DNA of 34,742 nucleotides from Lachnospiraceae bacterium (GTDB lineage: Bacteria; Bacillota; Clostridia; Lachnospirales; Lachnospiraceae), in NCBI GenBank assembly GCA_029227035.1, contig JAQXZD010000038.1, positions 1-34,742 of the forward strand. Direction: 5' to 3'. Below, piece after piece: positions 1 to 7,831 of this stretch (positions are counted from its first letter, which is position 1; every line of letters begins with the position of its first letter). The notes under the pieces were generated by a model. The model did not search any database. It was not told the DNA's origin and saw nothing but the letters and a program-made list of their open reading frames with translations. The translations under genes were made by a program, and so were the position numbers.

Positions 1-68
1 TCAATGGTAATGATATCGCCTTCGGATACTTTGTACTGTTTACCACCTGTTGCTATAATTGCGTACAT
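1..68 (-). CDS. rplU: 50S ribosomal protein L21, N-terminal fragment
   Basis: The 22 visible codons begin [14 protein letters not shown] and continue with the SEGDIITI stretch, which is the conserved amino terminus of ribosomal protein L21 of the large subunit. The gene runs off the left edge of the window. An AGGAGGTG ribosome binding site at 73-80 lies four bases before the ATG. It has its own promoter at 153-181 and a structured leader, so it probably starts the usual rplU-ysxB-rpmA unit, although the downstream genes are outside the window. Identification rests on a short but very characteristic peptide. Confidence 0.93.
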   Translation of the reverse strand, partial: MYAIIATGGKQYKVSEGDIITI

Positions 69-146
69 ATGGCACCTCCTATTTATCATTACTCGCCAGT
101 TACGGTGCTGTATCATTACAGACTTCTACCTCACTGTGCGGCATAC
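69..146 (-). promoter_or_regulatory. rplU 5' leader, L21-leader-like, with sequestrable ribosome binding site
   Basis: The transcript from the promoter at 153-181 has a leader of about 78 nt. On the minus strand a GCACC (104-108) can pair with GGTGC (72-76) that overlaps the 3' part of the AGGAGGTGCC ribosome binding site. A second small hairpin, CTGTA/TACAG with a four-base loop, lies just upstream. Firmicute rplU genes commonly carry an autoregulatory L21 leader RNA (Rfam L21_leader family). Membership is inferred from position and this pairing, not from a covariance-model search. Confidence 0.5.
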
Positions 147-152
147 TATTAG

Positions 153-181
153 AGAATAGCATAAATGTGTTTGTCCGTCAA
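153..181 (-). promoter_or_regulatory. SigA-type promoter for rplU
   Basis: Minus strand TTGACG (176-181), 17-bp spacer, TATTCT (153-158). The -35 matches consensus at five of six positions and the spacing is ideal. It lies between the end of the RNase G gene and rplU, so rplU can be transcribed independently of the upstream genes. Confidence 0.75.
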
Positions 182-204
182 TATTTTTTTCAAATTATTT
201 CAAG

Positions 205-1398
205 TTATTTTAGCACTTCCCTAAGTGATTTATACACTTTTTTCCGGGTCAGCTCCACCAGCCCCAGCTTGGTAATGTCCACAAATCTTGCCGGGACATA
301 ATCTTTTTTCAGTTCGCTGCGGATGACCTGCAGCAGTTTATCCTGCTGTTCCTTGTTTTTCATGTTGATAAAATCAATGATTATCATCCCGGAAATATTG
401 CGCAAGCGTAGCTGCCTTGCAATCTCCTTTGCCGCCTCCACATTAACCGCAAAGAGCGTCTCCGGTTTGCGGGACTGGTTCTTGCCGCTGTTTACATCGA
501 TGACGGTAAGGGTTTCCAACGTCTCGATGATAATATTCGCGCCGGAATCCAGCCACACCCTGGACGAAAGAAGTTTTTCCATATTGCCCCTGAGATGATA
601 CAGGGTGGCAAGACTGACCGCCGGATCCGTGTACAGTTGCAAAAGCCCCTTTTCCTTCAATGCCGGTAAATACGCGGATATCTCCTGATAAAGCTCCGGC
701 TCATCCGTATAGATACAGTCAATCTCCGTATAATCTTCAGCTTTGAGGCGCGTCAGATACCCCGGAAGACTCCGGTACAACAGGGAACCCTGCATCTTAT
801 GAATTCCGGTGCTCTTAAGCTCTTCATACTGTTTTTGAACTTCCAAAACATCCTGTTCCAGTTCCGGAAAAGGCACAGACTCCGCATTGGTGCGAAATAC
901 CATGCCATACCCTTCCTGTTCATGCCCCGGGCAAATCTGTTCTGCAAAGCTTAAAAGCTCCGCCGCTCGCTCCTTATTGATTTTTTGCGAGACTCCAAGC
1001 CGTGTATTCGCCGTGGTCAGAAAACAATAATGTCCGTGAAGCGTAAGCCCTGTGCTGACCACGGGATCTTTGGTCTTGACGGCATCCTTTATGACCTGGA
1101 CCAGCAGTTCATCCCCTTCACAGAGCATCTTTTTTTCGGACTGCTTTTTGGCAAACAACGGTGCTTTCACCTCATTCAACGGCAGATAGCATTTCTGTCC
1201 GCCCGCAATGCGGACAAATGCCGCCTGAATATTTGGAACGATTTTTTCCACATACCCTACATAAATGTGGTTTAAAAGTGTCTGTTCCTCCGGTTCAAAG
1301 ACCTGAAGCTCCTGGATATTCCGGCTTTCATCCATAAGAATATAAGCAATATATTTTTTCTTATGATGTTCTATTTTCGTTATGACCAGACGATTCAT
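205..1398 (-). CDS. rng: Ribonuclease E/G family endoribonuclease, short form
   Basis: Endoribonuclease of the RNase E/G family, which cleaves single-stranded AU-rich RNA in rRNA maturation and mRNA decay. The 397-residue protein has an S1-like RNA-binding region at about residues 35-120 and the catalytic core near the end: VIDVNSGK (Asp301) and IIIDFINMK (Asp342), corresponding to the two magnesium-binding aspartates of E. coli RNase E (303 and 346). The protein stops right after SLREVLK, just where family members usually continue into the CPxC zinc-link that joins subunits, and no such cysteine pair is present. The DNA past the stop is AT-rich and non-coding, so this is the natural end and not a frameshift. 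It is four bases from the DUF2344 gene and upstream of rplU, a conserved firmicute neighbourhood. Confidence 0.93.
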   Translation of the reverse strand: MNRLVITKIEHHKKKYIAYILMDESRNIQELQVFEPEEQTLLNHIYVGYVEKIVPNIQAAFVRIAGGQKCYLPLNEVKAPLFAKKQSEKKMLCEGDELLVQVIKDAVKTKDPVVSTGLTLHGHYCFLTTANTRLGVSQKINKERAAELLSFAEQICPGHEQEGYGMVFRTNAESVPFPELEQDVLEVQKQYEELKSTGIHKMQGSLLYRSLPGYLTRLKAEDYTEIDCIYTDEPELYQEISAYLPALKEKGLLQLYTDPAVSLATLYHLRGNMEKLLSSRVWLDSGANIIIETLETLTVIDVNSGKNQSRKPETLFAVNVEAAKEIARQLRLRNISGMIIIDFINMKNKEQQDKLLQVIRSELKKDYVPARFVDITKLGLVELTRKKVYKSLREVLK

Positions 1399-1401
1399 CC
1401 T

Positions 1402-2115
1402 CTAGATTTCCTCTCCCATCGCATCCAGTGCAACCAGCTTGTTATCTTCCCTCGCATAAACCTCCAGACGGTGAATCTGTATGGCATTTTCATCATAGGA
1501 AAGGCCGCATTTTTCATACACGGAAGATAAAGCCAGCTCCGGCTTGATATTGTCCGTGCTTCCCGTGGATACCTGCAGGAAAAACGAAGGGTTTTCGTCA
1601 TCTCCCTCCACCTCAAGGGCATAGACCAACGGCTTTAAATCAATCTCCCGCTCACTCTTTTTTGTCTTTTTTATTATGTTAAAGGAATCCGGCTCCAAAA
1701 AGTACTTCCGGATAATTTCCTGCCACTGTGACTTCGTATAAGGGCTTTTAAAGCCCTCTTTATAACTCAACCGGTAATCTGCCGCAGCCACAAGGGACAT
1801 GGCTGTTTTGGCGTTATCCGGAAGCTTTACATAGGAGACTGCTTCCACGCCATCCACCATGGTCCGGTTTAACCGTTCCAGCGCTTCCTTTGAAGACAAT
1901 GTCTCATTCACTTCAATATCAAAATATTCTCCGTCACTTGTAATGCCAACACCCAGAGGTGCCGCAAAAGACATGATCTGATGCGGGGAATACCCCTCTG
2001 AATAACGGATGTCAATATTCGCTCTTCGGATAGCCTTCTGAAAATAACGCATCATATCCAGATGTCCGATGAATTTCATCACGCCCCACTTGCGGAACTT
2101 AATTCTTATCTTCAA
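1402..2115 (-). CDS. DUF2344 / TIGR03936 radical SAM-linked protein
   Basis: Member of the DUF2344 family (TIGR03936, 'radical SAM-linked protein'), function unknown. Recognised from the N-terminal pattern KIRIKFRKWGVMKFIGHLD followed by MRYFQKAIRRANI and YSEGYSPHQ. I choose a TTG start at 2115, giving 237 residues, because GGAGG (2124-2128) sits eight bases upstream and family proteins begin at about this point; an ATG at 2148 would put the ribosome binding site inside the coding region. The gene overlaps the end of the preceding radical SAM gene by 17 bp. In other bacteria the two are fused into one protein, so they should act together, probably on RNA or a ribosomal component given the neighbours; that last point is inference. 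Confidence 0.88.
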   Translation of the reverse strand: MKIRIKFRKWGVMKFIGHLDMMRYFQKAIRRANIDIRYSEGYSPHQIMSFAAPLGVGITSDGEYFDIEVNETLSSKEALERLNRTMVDGVEAVSYVKLPDNAKTAMSLVAAADYRLSYKEGFKSPYTKSQWQEIIRKYFLEPDSFNIIKKTKKSEREIDLKPLVYALEVEGDDENPSFFLQVSTGSTDNIKPELALSSVYEKCGLSYDENAIQIHRLEVYAREDNKLVALDAMGEEI

Positions 2116-3964
2116 AGCAGACACCTCCCTCATATTTTCTTGCCCCACAGCCGGAGCAGCGCATTCTGCAGTTCGGCGTTACTGTCTCTGTCATTGCCGT
2201 TTTCCACTCCCGGAGCAGGAAGTCTTTGGTTACACCCGCATCAATAAAATCCCACGGGAAAATTTCATCCTCGCTGCGCGGGCGTTTGGTATAAAAATCC
2301 ATATCGATTCCACAGGCATGAAACGCCTCTTTCCAAAGATCAAAATCAAAATATTCCGACCATGCATCAAAAAATCCGCCATGCTCGTACACATAGAGAA
2401 TGGCTTTTGCGATTCGCCGGTCTCCTCTTGCCAGAACACCCTCCAGCACAGTGACATCCGCTTCATGCCAGTTGTAACGGATGCTCTTGTGGTTCAACTG
2501 CTCCTTTACATGGTCATTGACAATCTTTGCCCTTGCAAGATACTCATCCGGATCAAACATTTGTGCCCACTGAAACGGGGTAAAAGGCTTCGGCACAAAA
2601 AAGGAGGTACTGATGGTAATCTGGCATTTTCCGTTTCGCTCTTCCTTCGGAACCGTCTCATAGTACAATGCCGCAATTTCATTGGCAAGCTCAGGAATGG
2701 CGCACATGTCCTCCTCGGTTTCCGTAGGAAGTCCCAGCATAAAATACAGCTTAACCTTATTCCAGCCGCCCTTAAATGCCTGCTCGGAACCGTTTAAGAT
2801 GTTCTCCTTTGTCAGTCCCTTATTGATGACATTCCGAAGCCGCTGGGAACCTGCTTCCGGTGCAAAGGTCAGGCTGCTTTTCTTAATATCCTGCACCTTT
2901 TTCATAATATCCAGAGAAAAAGCATCAATACGTAAGGAAGGAAGGGATATATTGACTTTCTTTTTCTCGCATTCATCCAGAAGAAACGTAATCAGTTCAT
3001 CCAGTTCGGAATAATCGGAAGAACTTAAGGAACTTAAGGAAATCTCCTCGTGTCCTGTGGCATCCAGCATGGTATGAGCCAGTTCCTTTAAGCGCTCCAC
3101 GTTCTTCTCCCGGTTCGGGCGGTAAATCATACCTGCCTGACAGAACCGGCAGCCCCGGATGCAACCTCTCTGAATCTCCAGTACCACACGGTCCTGGGTT
3201 GCCTTGATAAACGGAACCACCGGCTTCTCCGGATACACTGCAGGCGTCATGTCCGTCACCACCTGTTTTTTGATGACAGACGGAATATCCTCGTATACCG
3301 GGGTAAATGCTGCAATGGTTCCGTCCTCCTTATAGCTGACATGATACAGAGACGGAACGTAAATCCCCTCAATCTTTGCCGCTTCATGCAAAAAGCGACT
3401 GCGGGTATACTCTCCCGAAGCACGCATTTCCTTATACAGGTTTAAGAAAGCGTCGTACTGTGTTTCTCCTTCTCCAATGTAAAAACAGTCAAAAAAGTCC
3501 GCAACCGGTTCCGGATTATATGCACACGGTCCTCCTCCCATCACAATGGGATCCTGATCGCTCCGCTCTTTTGAAAGCAGCGGAATCTGTGCCAGATCCA
3601 GTATCTGCAGAATATTTGTATAACACATCTCATATTGCAGGGTAATGCCGATAAAGTCAAAATCCTTAATCGGCTCCTGCGACTCCAGCCCGAAAAGCGG
3701 AATCTTCTGTTCTTTCATAATCTTGTGCAGATCCGGCCACGGAGAGTAGACACGCTCGCACCAGGTATCCTCTCTGCGGTTAAACATATCATACAATATC
3801 TGAATTCCCAGATGGGACATTCCAATCTCGTATACATCAGGAAAACACATCGCAAAACGAATCTGCGATGTGTCCTTTACAACGGAATTCAGTTCATTCC
3901 CAATATATCTCGCCGGCTTCTCGATTTTCATTAATATCTCGTCACTTAAAGCTAGTTTTCTCAT
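2099..3964 (-). CDS. B12-binding-type radical SAM protein, TIGR03960 family
   Basis: Radical SAM enzyme of the TIGR03960 family, 621 residues, substrate unknown. The N-terminal ~240 residues form a B12-binding-like Rossmann region (start pattern FPDVYEIGMSHLG), without a convincing base-on DxHxxG motif. The radical SAM cluster motif is CIRGCRFC: Cys268, Cys272 and Cys275 would hold the [4Fe-4S] cluster. A second CX3CX2C motif lies at the extreme C-terminus (Cys599, Cys603, Cys606), followed by Cys616, a likely auxiliary iron-sulfur or zinc site. The C-terminus overlaps the DUF2344 gene, its known two-gene or fusion partner. It follows the histidine genes by nine bases and may be co-transcribed with them. 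Confidence 0.9.
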   Translation of the reverse strand: MRKLALSDEILMKIEKPARYIGNELNSVVKDTSQIRFAMCFPDVYEIGMSHLGIQILYDMFNRREDTWCERVYSPWPDLHKIMKEQKIPLFGLESQEPIKDFDFIGITLQYEMCYTNILQILDLAQIPLLSKERSDQDPIVMGGGPCAYNPEPVADFFDCFYIGEGETQYDAFLNLYKEMRASGEYTRSRFLHEAAKIEGIYVPSLYHVSYKEDGTIAAFTPVYEDIPSVIKKQVVTDMTPAVYPEKPVVPFIKATQDRVVLEIQRGCIRGCRFCQAGMIYRPNREKNVERLKELAHTMLDATGHEEISLSSLSSSDYSELDELITFLLDECEKKKVNISLPSLRIDAFSLDIMKKVQDIKKSSLTFAPEAGSQRLRNVINKGLTKENILNGSEQAFKGGWNKVKLYFMLGLPTETEEDMCAIPELANEIAALYYETVPKEERNGKCQITISTSFFVPKPFTPFQWAQMFDPDEYLARAKIVNDHVKEQLNHKSIRYNWHEADVTVLEGVLARGDRRIAKAILYVYEHGGFFDAWSEYFDFDLWKEAFHACGIDMDFYTKRPRSEDEIFPWDFIDAGVTKDFLLREWKTAMTETVTPNCRMRCSGCGARKYEGGVCFEDKN

Positions 3965-3973
3965 GATATACCT

Positions 3974-5254
3974 CTATCTCTGTGCCAGTTCATTGGCAAT
4001 TTCTTCCCATGTCACACCCTTTTCCACCATAAGAATCATACAGTAATACAAAAAGTCCGCAATCTTATACTTGATTTCTTCCGGGAACTGATTCTTGGCG
4101 GCGATAATAATTTCCGCACTTTCCTCTCCCACTTTCTTCAGGATTTCATCCATTCCCTTGTCAAGCAGTTCCTTCGTATAAGAACCTTCTTTTGGCTCCT
4201 CACGCCTCTGCTGAATCACCTCATAAACACTCTCAAGTACCTTAAGTGGATTTTTCTCAACATATTCTTTCTGTACAATTTTGTTAAAGAAACAGGTACG
4301 GTTTCCGGTATGACAGGCAGCCCCCACCTGTGACACCTTTGCAAGGATGGTGTCAAAATCACAATCCGCCGTGAGGGATTTGACATACTGGATATGTCCG
4401 GAAGTCAGTCCCTTTGTCCACAATTCCTGGCGACTTCTGCTCCAATACGTCATCTTGCCGATATTGATGGTAGTCAAAAAAGCCTCCTCGTTCATATAAG
4501 CAAGCATCAACACCTCATCCGTCCGGTAATCCTGGACAATGACCGGAATCAGTCCGTCCGAATTCAGCTTCAGATCCGACCAGTGCAGATCCGGCGCAAA
4601 ATTATCCATCTTAATGCCCTCTTTGGAAATATTCGATTTCAGCTTCATAATATCCGTTGAGGAATCATTGATAAACGGTCCTGCAATTCCACGAATCTTC
4701 TCTCTCTTTAAGAGACTGACCACCTGCTCGTAATGATATTCCGGCAGATTCACCACATAAGGTACATTTGTCAGATTCTCCAGTGCATCCAGAATATCCG
4801 GGTTCAATACAAGAACCTCATGAAATGTATTCTCAATGATTTTCTGATTCTTAAAGATAAAATCCACATTATTGATGGAGACAAGGATGCGGTCTTTTCC
4901 AAAACGTGCGCTTGCCTCTGCCGCAAGCCCGATACTGGAAGGTTTGGAAGCATTAAAAATCACCTGAAGACAGCCGGCATAGAGAAGCTTCTTCACATCT
5001 TCAAGTCGGTTAATGTTGCCTCCGGCACAGACTTTAATCTCAATATTCCGGTTAATGTTATGAATGGTACTGATATTTTTCTCATGCTCGTCATCGCTGG
5101 TGGAGAGATCAAAAATAATAATCTTATCAATTCCACTGTCATTGTAAAGCTGACAGAGTTCATACACATCCTCAACCGGAGTAAAATCGGTCTTGGAGCG
5201 GACTGCTTTCCCGTCTTTTAAATAGATTGTAGCCACAATGTTTTTATGTTCCAT
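3974..5254 (-). CDS. hisIE: HisA/HisF-like domain fused to HisI and HisE
   Basis: Bifunctional enzyme for histidine steps 2 and 3: pyrophosphohydrolysis of phosphoribosyl-ATP and ring opening of phosphoribosyl-AMP. The 426 residues divide into an N-terminal HisA/HisF-like barrel (about 1-215), HisI (about 218-322) with metal-site motifs DCDFD (297-301) and CHTGNRTC (314-321), and HisE (about 335-426) with GSYTKEL and KKVGEESAE. The catalytic residues of HisI and HisE look intact, although the usual DLxYH of HisE reads DFLYY. The barrel looks catalytically dead: the first-strand aspartate is Tyr11 (TIYLKDGK) and the second catalytic aspartate is Asn128. It begins three bases after hisB. Confidence is high for HisI-HisE; the barrel's role is unknown. 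Confidence 0.92.
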   Translation of the reverse strand: MEHKNIVATIYLKDGKAVRSKTDFTPVEDVYELCQLYNDSGIDKIIIFDLSTSDDEHEKNISTIHNINRNIEIKVCAGGNINRLEDVKKLLYAGCLQVIFNASKPSSIGLAAEASARFGKDRILVSINNVDFIFKNQKIIENTFHEVLVLNPDILDALENLTNVPYVVNLPEYHYEQVVSLLKREKIRGIAGPFINDSSTDIMKLKSNISKEGIKMDNFAPDLHWSDLKLNSDGLIPVIVQDYRTDEVLMLAYMNEEAFLTTINIGKMTYWSRSRQELWTKGLTSGHIQYVKSLTADCDFDTILAKVSQVGAACHTGNRTCFFNKIVQKEYVEKNPLKVLESVYEVIQQRREEPKEGSYTKELLDKGMDEILKKVGEESAEIIIAAKNQFPEEIKYKIADFLYYCMILMVEKGVTWEEIANELAQR

Positions 5255-5257
5255 TTA

Positions 5258-5848
5258 TTATAAACTCCCTTTCGTTGACAGAATCCCTTCAATTCTCGGA
5301 TCCGTGTTTACCGCCTCATCCAAAGCTCTTGCAAAAGCTTTGAACATGGCCTCTGCCATATGATGGTTGTTTCCCGGTGTTAAGACCTTCATATGAAGGT
5401 TCATCCCGGCACTGTAAGAGACTGCATAGAAAAATTCTTTCACCATCTCCGTGTCCATATCTCCGATTTTCTCCACGGTAAATTCTCCGTCGAAAACCAG
5501 ATACGGCCGTCCGGACAAATCCACTGCGCAAAGTGCCAGCGTCTCATCCATGGGAAGTATGCAGCTTCCAAACCGTTTGATTCCTTTTTTATCGCCAAGT
5601 GCCTGCTGAATGGCACTGCCCAGTACAATTCCGCAGTCCTCAATCGTATGATGGCAGTCCACCTCAAGATCCCCCTCGCAATTCAATTCCAGATCAAAGA
5701 ATCCATGCTTGGAAAATCCCTCCAGCATATGGTCAAAAAATCCGATTCCGGTATTGATTTTGGATTTCCCGGATCCATCCAGATTCAGTTTTACACGGAT
5801 ATCCGTCTCTTTTGTCTTACGTTGTACATTTGCTATTCTTTCCGCCAT
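5258..5848 (-). CDS. hisB: Imidazoleglycerol-phosphate dehydratase
   Basis: HisB dehydrates imidazole glycerol phosphate to imidazole acetol phosphate. It is monofunctional: there is no histidinol phosphatase domain. The family's metal-binding motifs are present: FFDHMLEGF, DCHHTIEDCG and NNHHMAEAMFKAF. I favour the ATG at 5848 (196 residues, starting MAERIANVQRKT), the usual family length, preceded by a GGATGGGG stretch eight bases upstream. An ATG at 5866, which overlaps the hisD stop codon in TAATG, would add six residues and is possible through translational coupling. Fourth gene of the his operon. Confidence 0.95.
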   Translation of the reverse strand: MAERIANVQRKTKETDIRVKLNLDGSGKSKINTGIGFFDHMLEGFSKHGFFDLELNCEGDLEVDCHHTIEDCGIVLGSAIQQALGDKKGIKRFGSCILPMDETLALCAVDLSGRPYLVFDGEFTVEKIGDMDTEMVKEFFYAVSYSAGMNLHMKVLTPGNNHHMAEAMFKAFARALDEAVNTDPRIEGILSTKGSL

Positions 5849-5865
5849 AATTAATACCCCATCCA

Positions 5866-7155
5866 TTAATCTTCAAAGCGGACACGCACAGAATTGGCAT
5901 GTGCCGTCAGCTTTTCACATTCTGCAAACTGTTCAATATCCTTATGTACTTTCTCAAGCGCATCCTTTGAATATGAGATGATGCTTGACTTCTTGATAAA
6001 ATCATCCACAGACAGCGCGGAGAAAAACTTTGCCGTGCCATTGGTCGGAAGAACATGATTCGGTCCTGCAAAATAATCTCCCAGCGGTTCCGAAGAATAT
6101 TCGCCGATAAAAATTGCGCCTGCATTTCTGATTTTTGTCATCACATGGAACGGATCCTTTGTGACAATCTCCATATGCTCGGATGCAATCTCGTTAACCG
6201 CATCAATGGCATCCTCCATATTATCCGCAACCAGAATATAACCATAATTGTCCAGAGATTTCTGAATAATTTCCTTTCTGGATAACTCTGCCACAAATTT
6301 GTCCACTTCCGCAGATACCTGTTCTGCCAGTTCCTCGCTTGTGGTAATCAGAATTGCGGAAGCCATCTCATCATGCTCCGCCTGAGACAAAAGATCTGCA
6401 GCCACATAGCGCGGATGAGCCGTCTCATCGGCAAGTACAAGGATTTCACTCGGTCCTGCCACAGAGTCAATGCTGACATAACCAAACACTGCTCTTTTGG
6501 CAAGTGCCACATAGATATTTCCCGGTCCCACAATCTTGTCAACCTTCGGAACGCTCTCCGTTCCAAATGCCATGGCTGCGATTGCCTGCGCTCCGCCAAC
6601 CTTGTAGATTTCATCCACTCCGGCTTCTTTGGCTGCCACAAGCGTGGACGGATAGACTTTTCCGTCTTTTCCCGGCGGTGTACACATGATAATGCGATCC
6701 ACGCCTGCCACCTTTGCCGGCAGAACATTCATAAGTACAGAGGACGGATAAACAGCTTTTCCGCCCGGCACATAGACACCTGCTGTGGCAAGTGCTGTTA
6801 CCTTCTGTCCCAGGATTACGCCATCCTTTGTGGTAAACCAGGAATTCTGTACCTGCTTTTCATGGTATTCGCGGATATTGACCAGTGATTTACGAATGAC
6901 AGAAAGCAGGTCTGCATCCACTTTCTCATAGGCTTCCTGAATCTCCTCTTCCGTCACCTTGATATTTCCGGCATTGATGTCTGCCCCATCAAACTGCTTC
7001 GTATAGGAAAAAATTGCCTGATCCCGGTTTGTCCGTACATTTTCAATAATGTCATTGACCCTTCCCTGAAACTCCGTATAGTTATTCGGACTTCTTTTTA
7101 AAAGATTCTCCAGAATATCCTTCCTTGAATCTTCCGTTAATTTAAGAATTCTCAT
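5866..7155 (-). CDS. hisD: Histidinol dehydrogenase
   Basis: HisD performs the last two oxidations of histidine synthesis, histidinol to histidine with two NAD+. At 429 residues it is full length. Typical segments are visible: YVPGGKAVYPSSVLMN, GPGNIYV, VAGPSEILVLAD, the zinc-site region LLSQAEHDE and, near the C-terminus, FAGPNHVLPTNGTAKFFS. It lies 17 bases after hisG and its stop codon touches a possible hisB start, consistent with one polycistronic message. Confidence 0.97.
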   Translation of the reverse strand: MRILKLTEDSRKDILENLLKRSPNNYTEFQGRVNDIIENVRTNRDQAIFSYTKQFDGADINAGNIKVTEEEIQEAYEKVDADLLSVIRKSLVNIREYHEKQVQNSWFTTKDGVILGQKVTALATAGVYVPGGKAVYPSSVLMNVLPAKVAGVDRIIMCTPPGKDGKVYPSTLVAAKEAGVDEIYKVGGAQAIAAMAFGTESVPKVDKIVGPGNIYVALAKRAVFGYVSIDSVAGPSEILVLADETAHPRYVAADLLSQAEHDEMASAILITTSEELAEQVSAEVDKFVAELSRKEIIQKSLDNYGYILVADNMEDAIDAVNEIASEHMEIVTKDPFHVMTKIRNAGAIFIGEYSSEPLGDYFAGPNHVLPTNGTAKFFSALSVDDFIKKSSIISYSKDALEKVHKDIEQFAECEKLTAHANSVRVRFED

Positions 7156-7172
7156 GATGAACCTCCTAATGT

Positions 7173-7823
7173 CTATTCTGAAATTACTTTCTTTAAGTCA
7201 CGTATCAGCTTTGTGATTCTCTCATTCTCCATCTTCATGCTCACCTGATTGACCACCACGCGGGCAGACAGCGGACATACTTCTTCCAACACCGTCAGAC
7301 CGTTTTCGCGAAGGGTTGTTCCGGTTTCCACGATATCACAGATTACCTCTGACAGCCCGACAATCGGCGCAAGCTCGATGGAGCCGTTCAGCTTGATAAT
7401 CTCCACCGTCTGATGCTTTTTATTATAAAAATAATCCTTTGCAATACGCGGATATTTTGTTGCCACACGAATCTGTTCATGATGCTGTAAAAGATCCCTT
7501 GCGCTCTCCGGACCGCAGATACACATGCGGCATTTTCCAAAGCCCAGATCCAGCACCTCGTAAATATTTCTCGCTTCCTCTAAAATGGTATCCTTTCCCA
7601 CAATACCGATATCAGCCGCACCATACTCCACATATGTCGGCACATCCGGTCCTTTGGCAAGGAAAAAACGAAGCTTTAATTCCTCGTTGACAAAAATCAG
7701 CTTACGGGTATCCGGGTCGTTGATTTCCTGACAGGTAATGCCGATTTTTTCAAATAATTGTAATGTTTTCTTTGCAAGACGTCCCTTTCCCAGGGCAAAC
7801 GTCAGATATCTTTTCTCTTCCAT
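7173..7823 (-). CDS. hisG: ATP phosphoribosyltransferase, short form
   Basis: HisG joins ATP and PRPP, the committed step of histidine synthesis. At 216 residues it is the short form lacking the C-terminal ACT-like regulatory domain, and this form needs HisZ as regulatory subunit. That agrees with hisZ lying immediately upstream. The N-terminus LTFALGKGRLAKKTL, the middle GAADIGIVGKD and the PRPP-binding loop IVETGTTLRENGL are all present. It is likely feedback-inhibited by histidine through HisZ; that is family knowledge. Confidence 0.97.
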   Translation of the reverse strand: MEEKRYLTFALGKGRLAKKTLQLFEKIGITCQEINDPDTRKLIFVNEELKLRFFLAKGPDVPTYVEYGAADIGIVGKDTILEEARNIYEVLDLGFGKCRMCICGPESARDLLQHHEQIRVATKYPRIAKDYFYNKKHQTVEIIKLNGSIELAPIVGLSEVICDIVETGTTLRENGLTVLEEVCPLSARVVVNQVSMKMENERITKLIRDLKKVISE

Positions 7824-7831
7824 GGGTTCTC

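Noticed and set aside
2069-2797. 242-residue open frame on the plus strand
   Set aside because: Antisense to the radical SAM gene end and DUF2344 start, with no start signal and no family resemblance.
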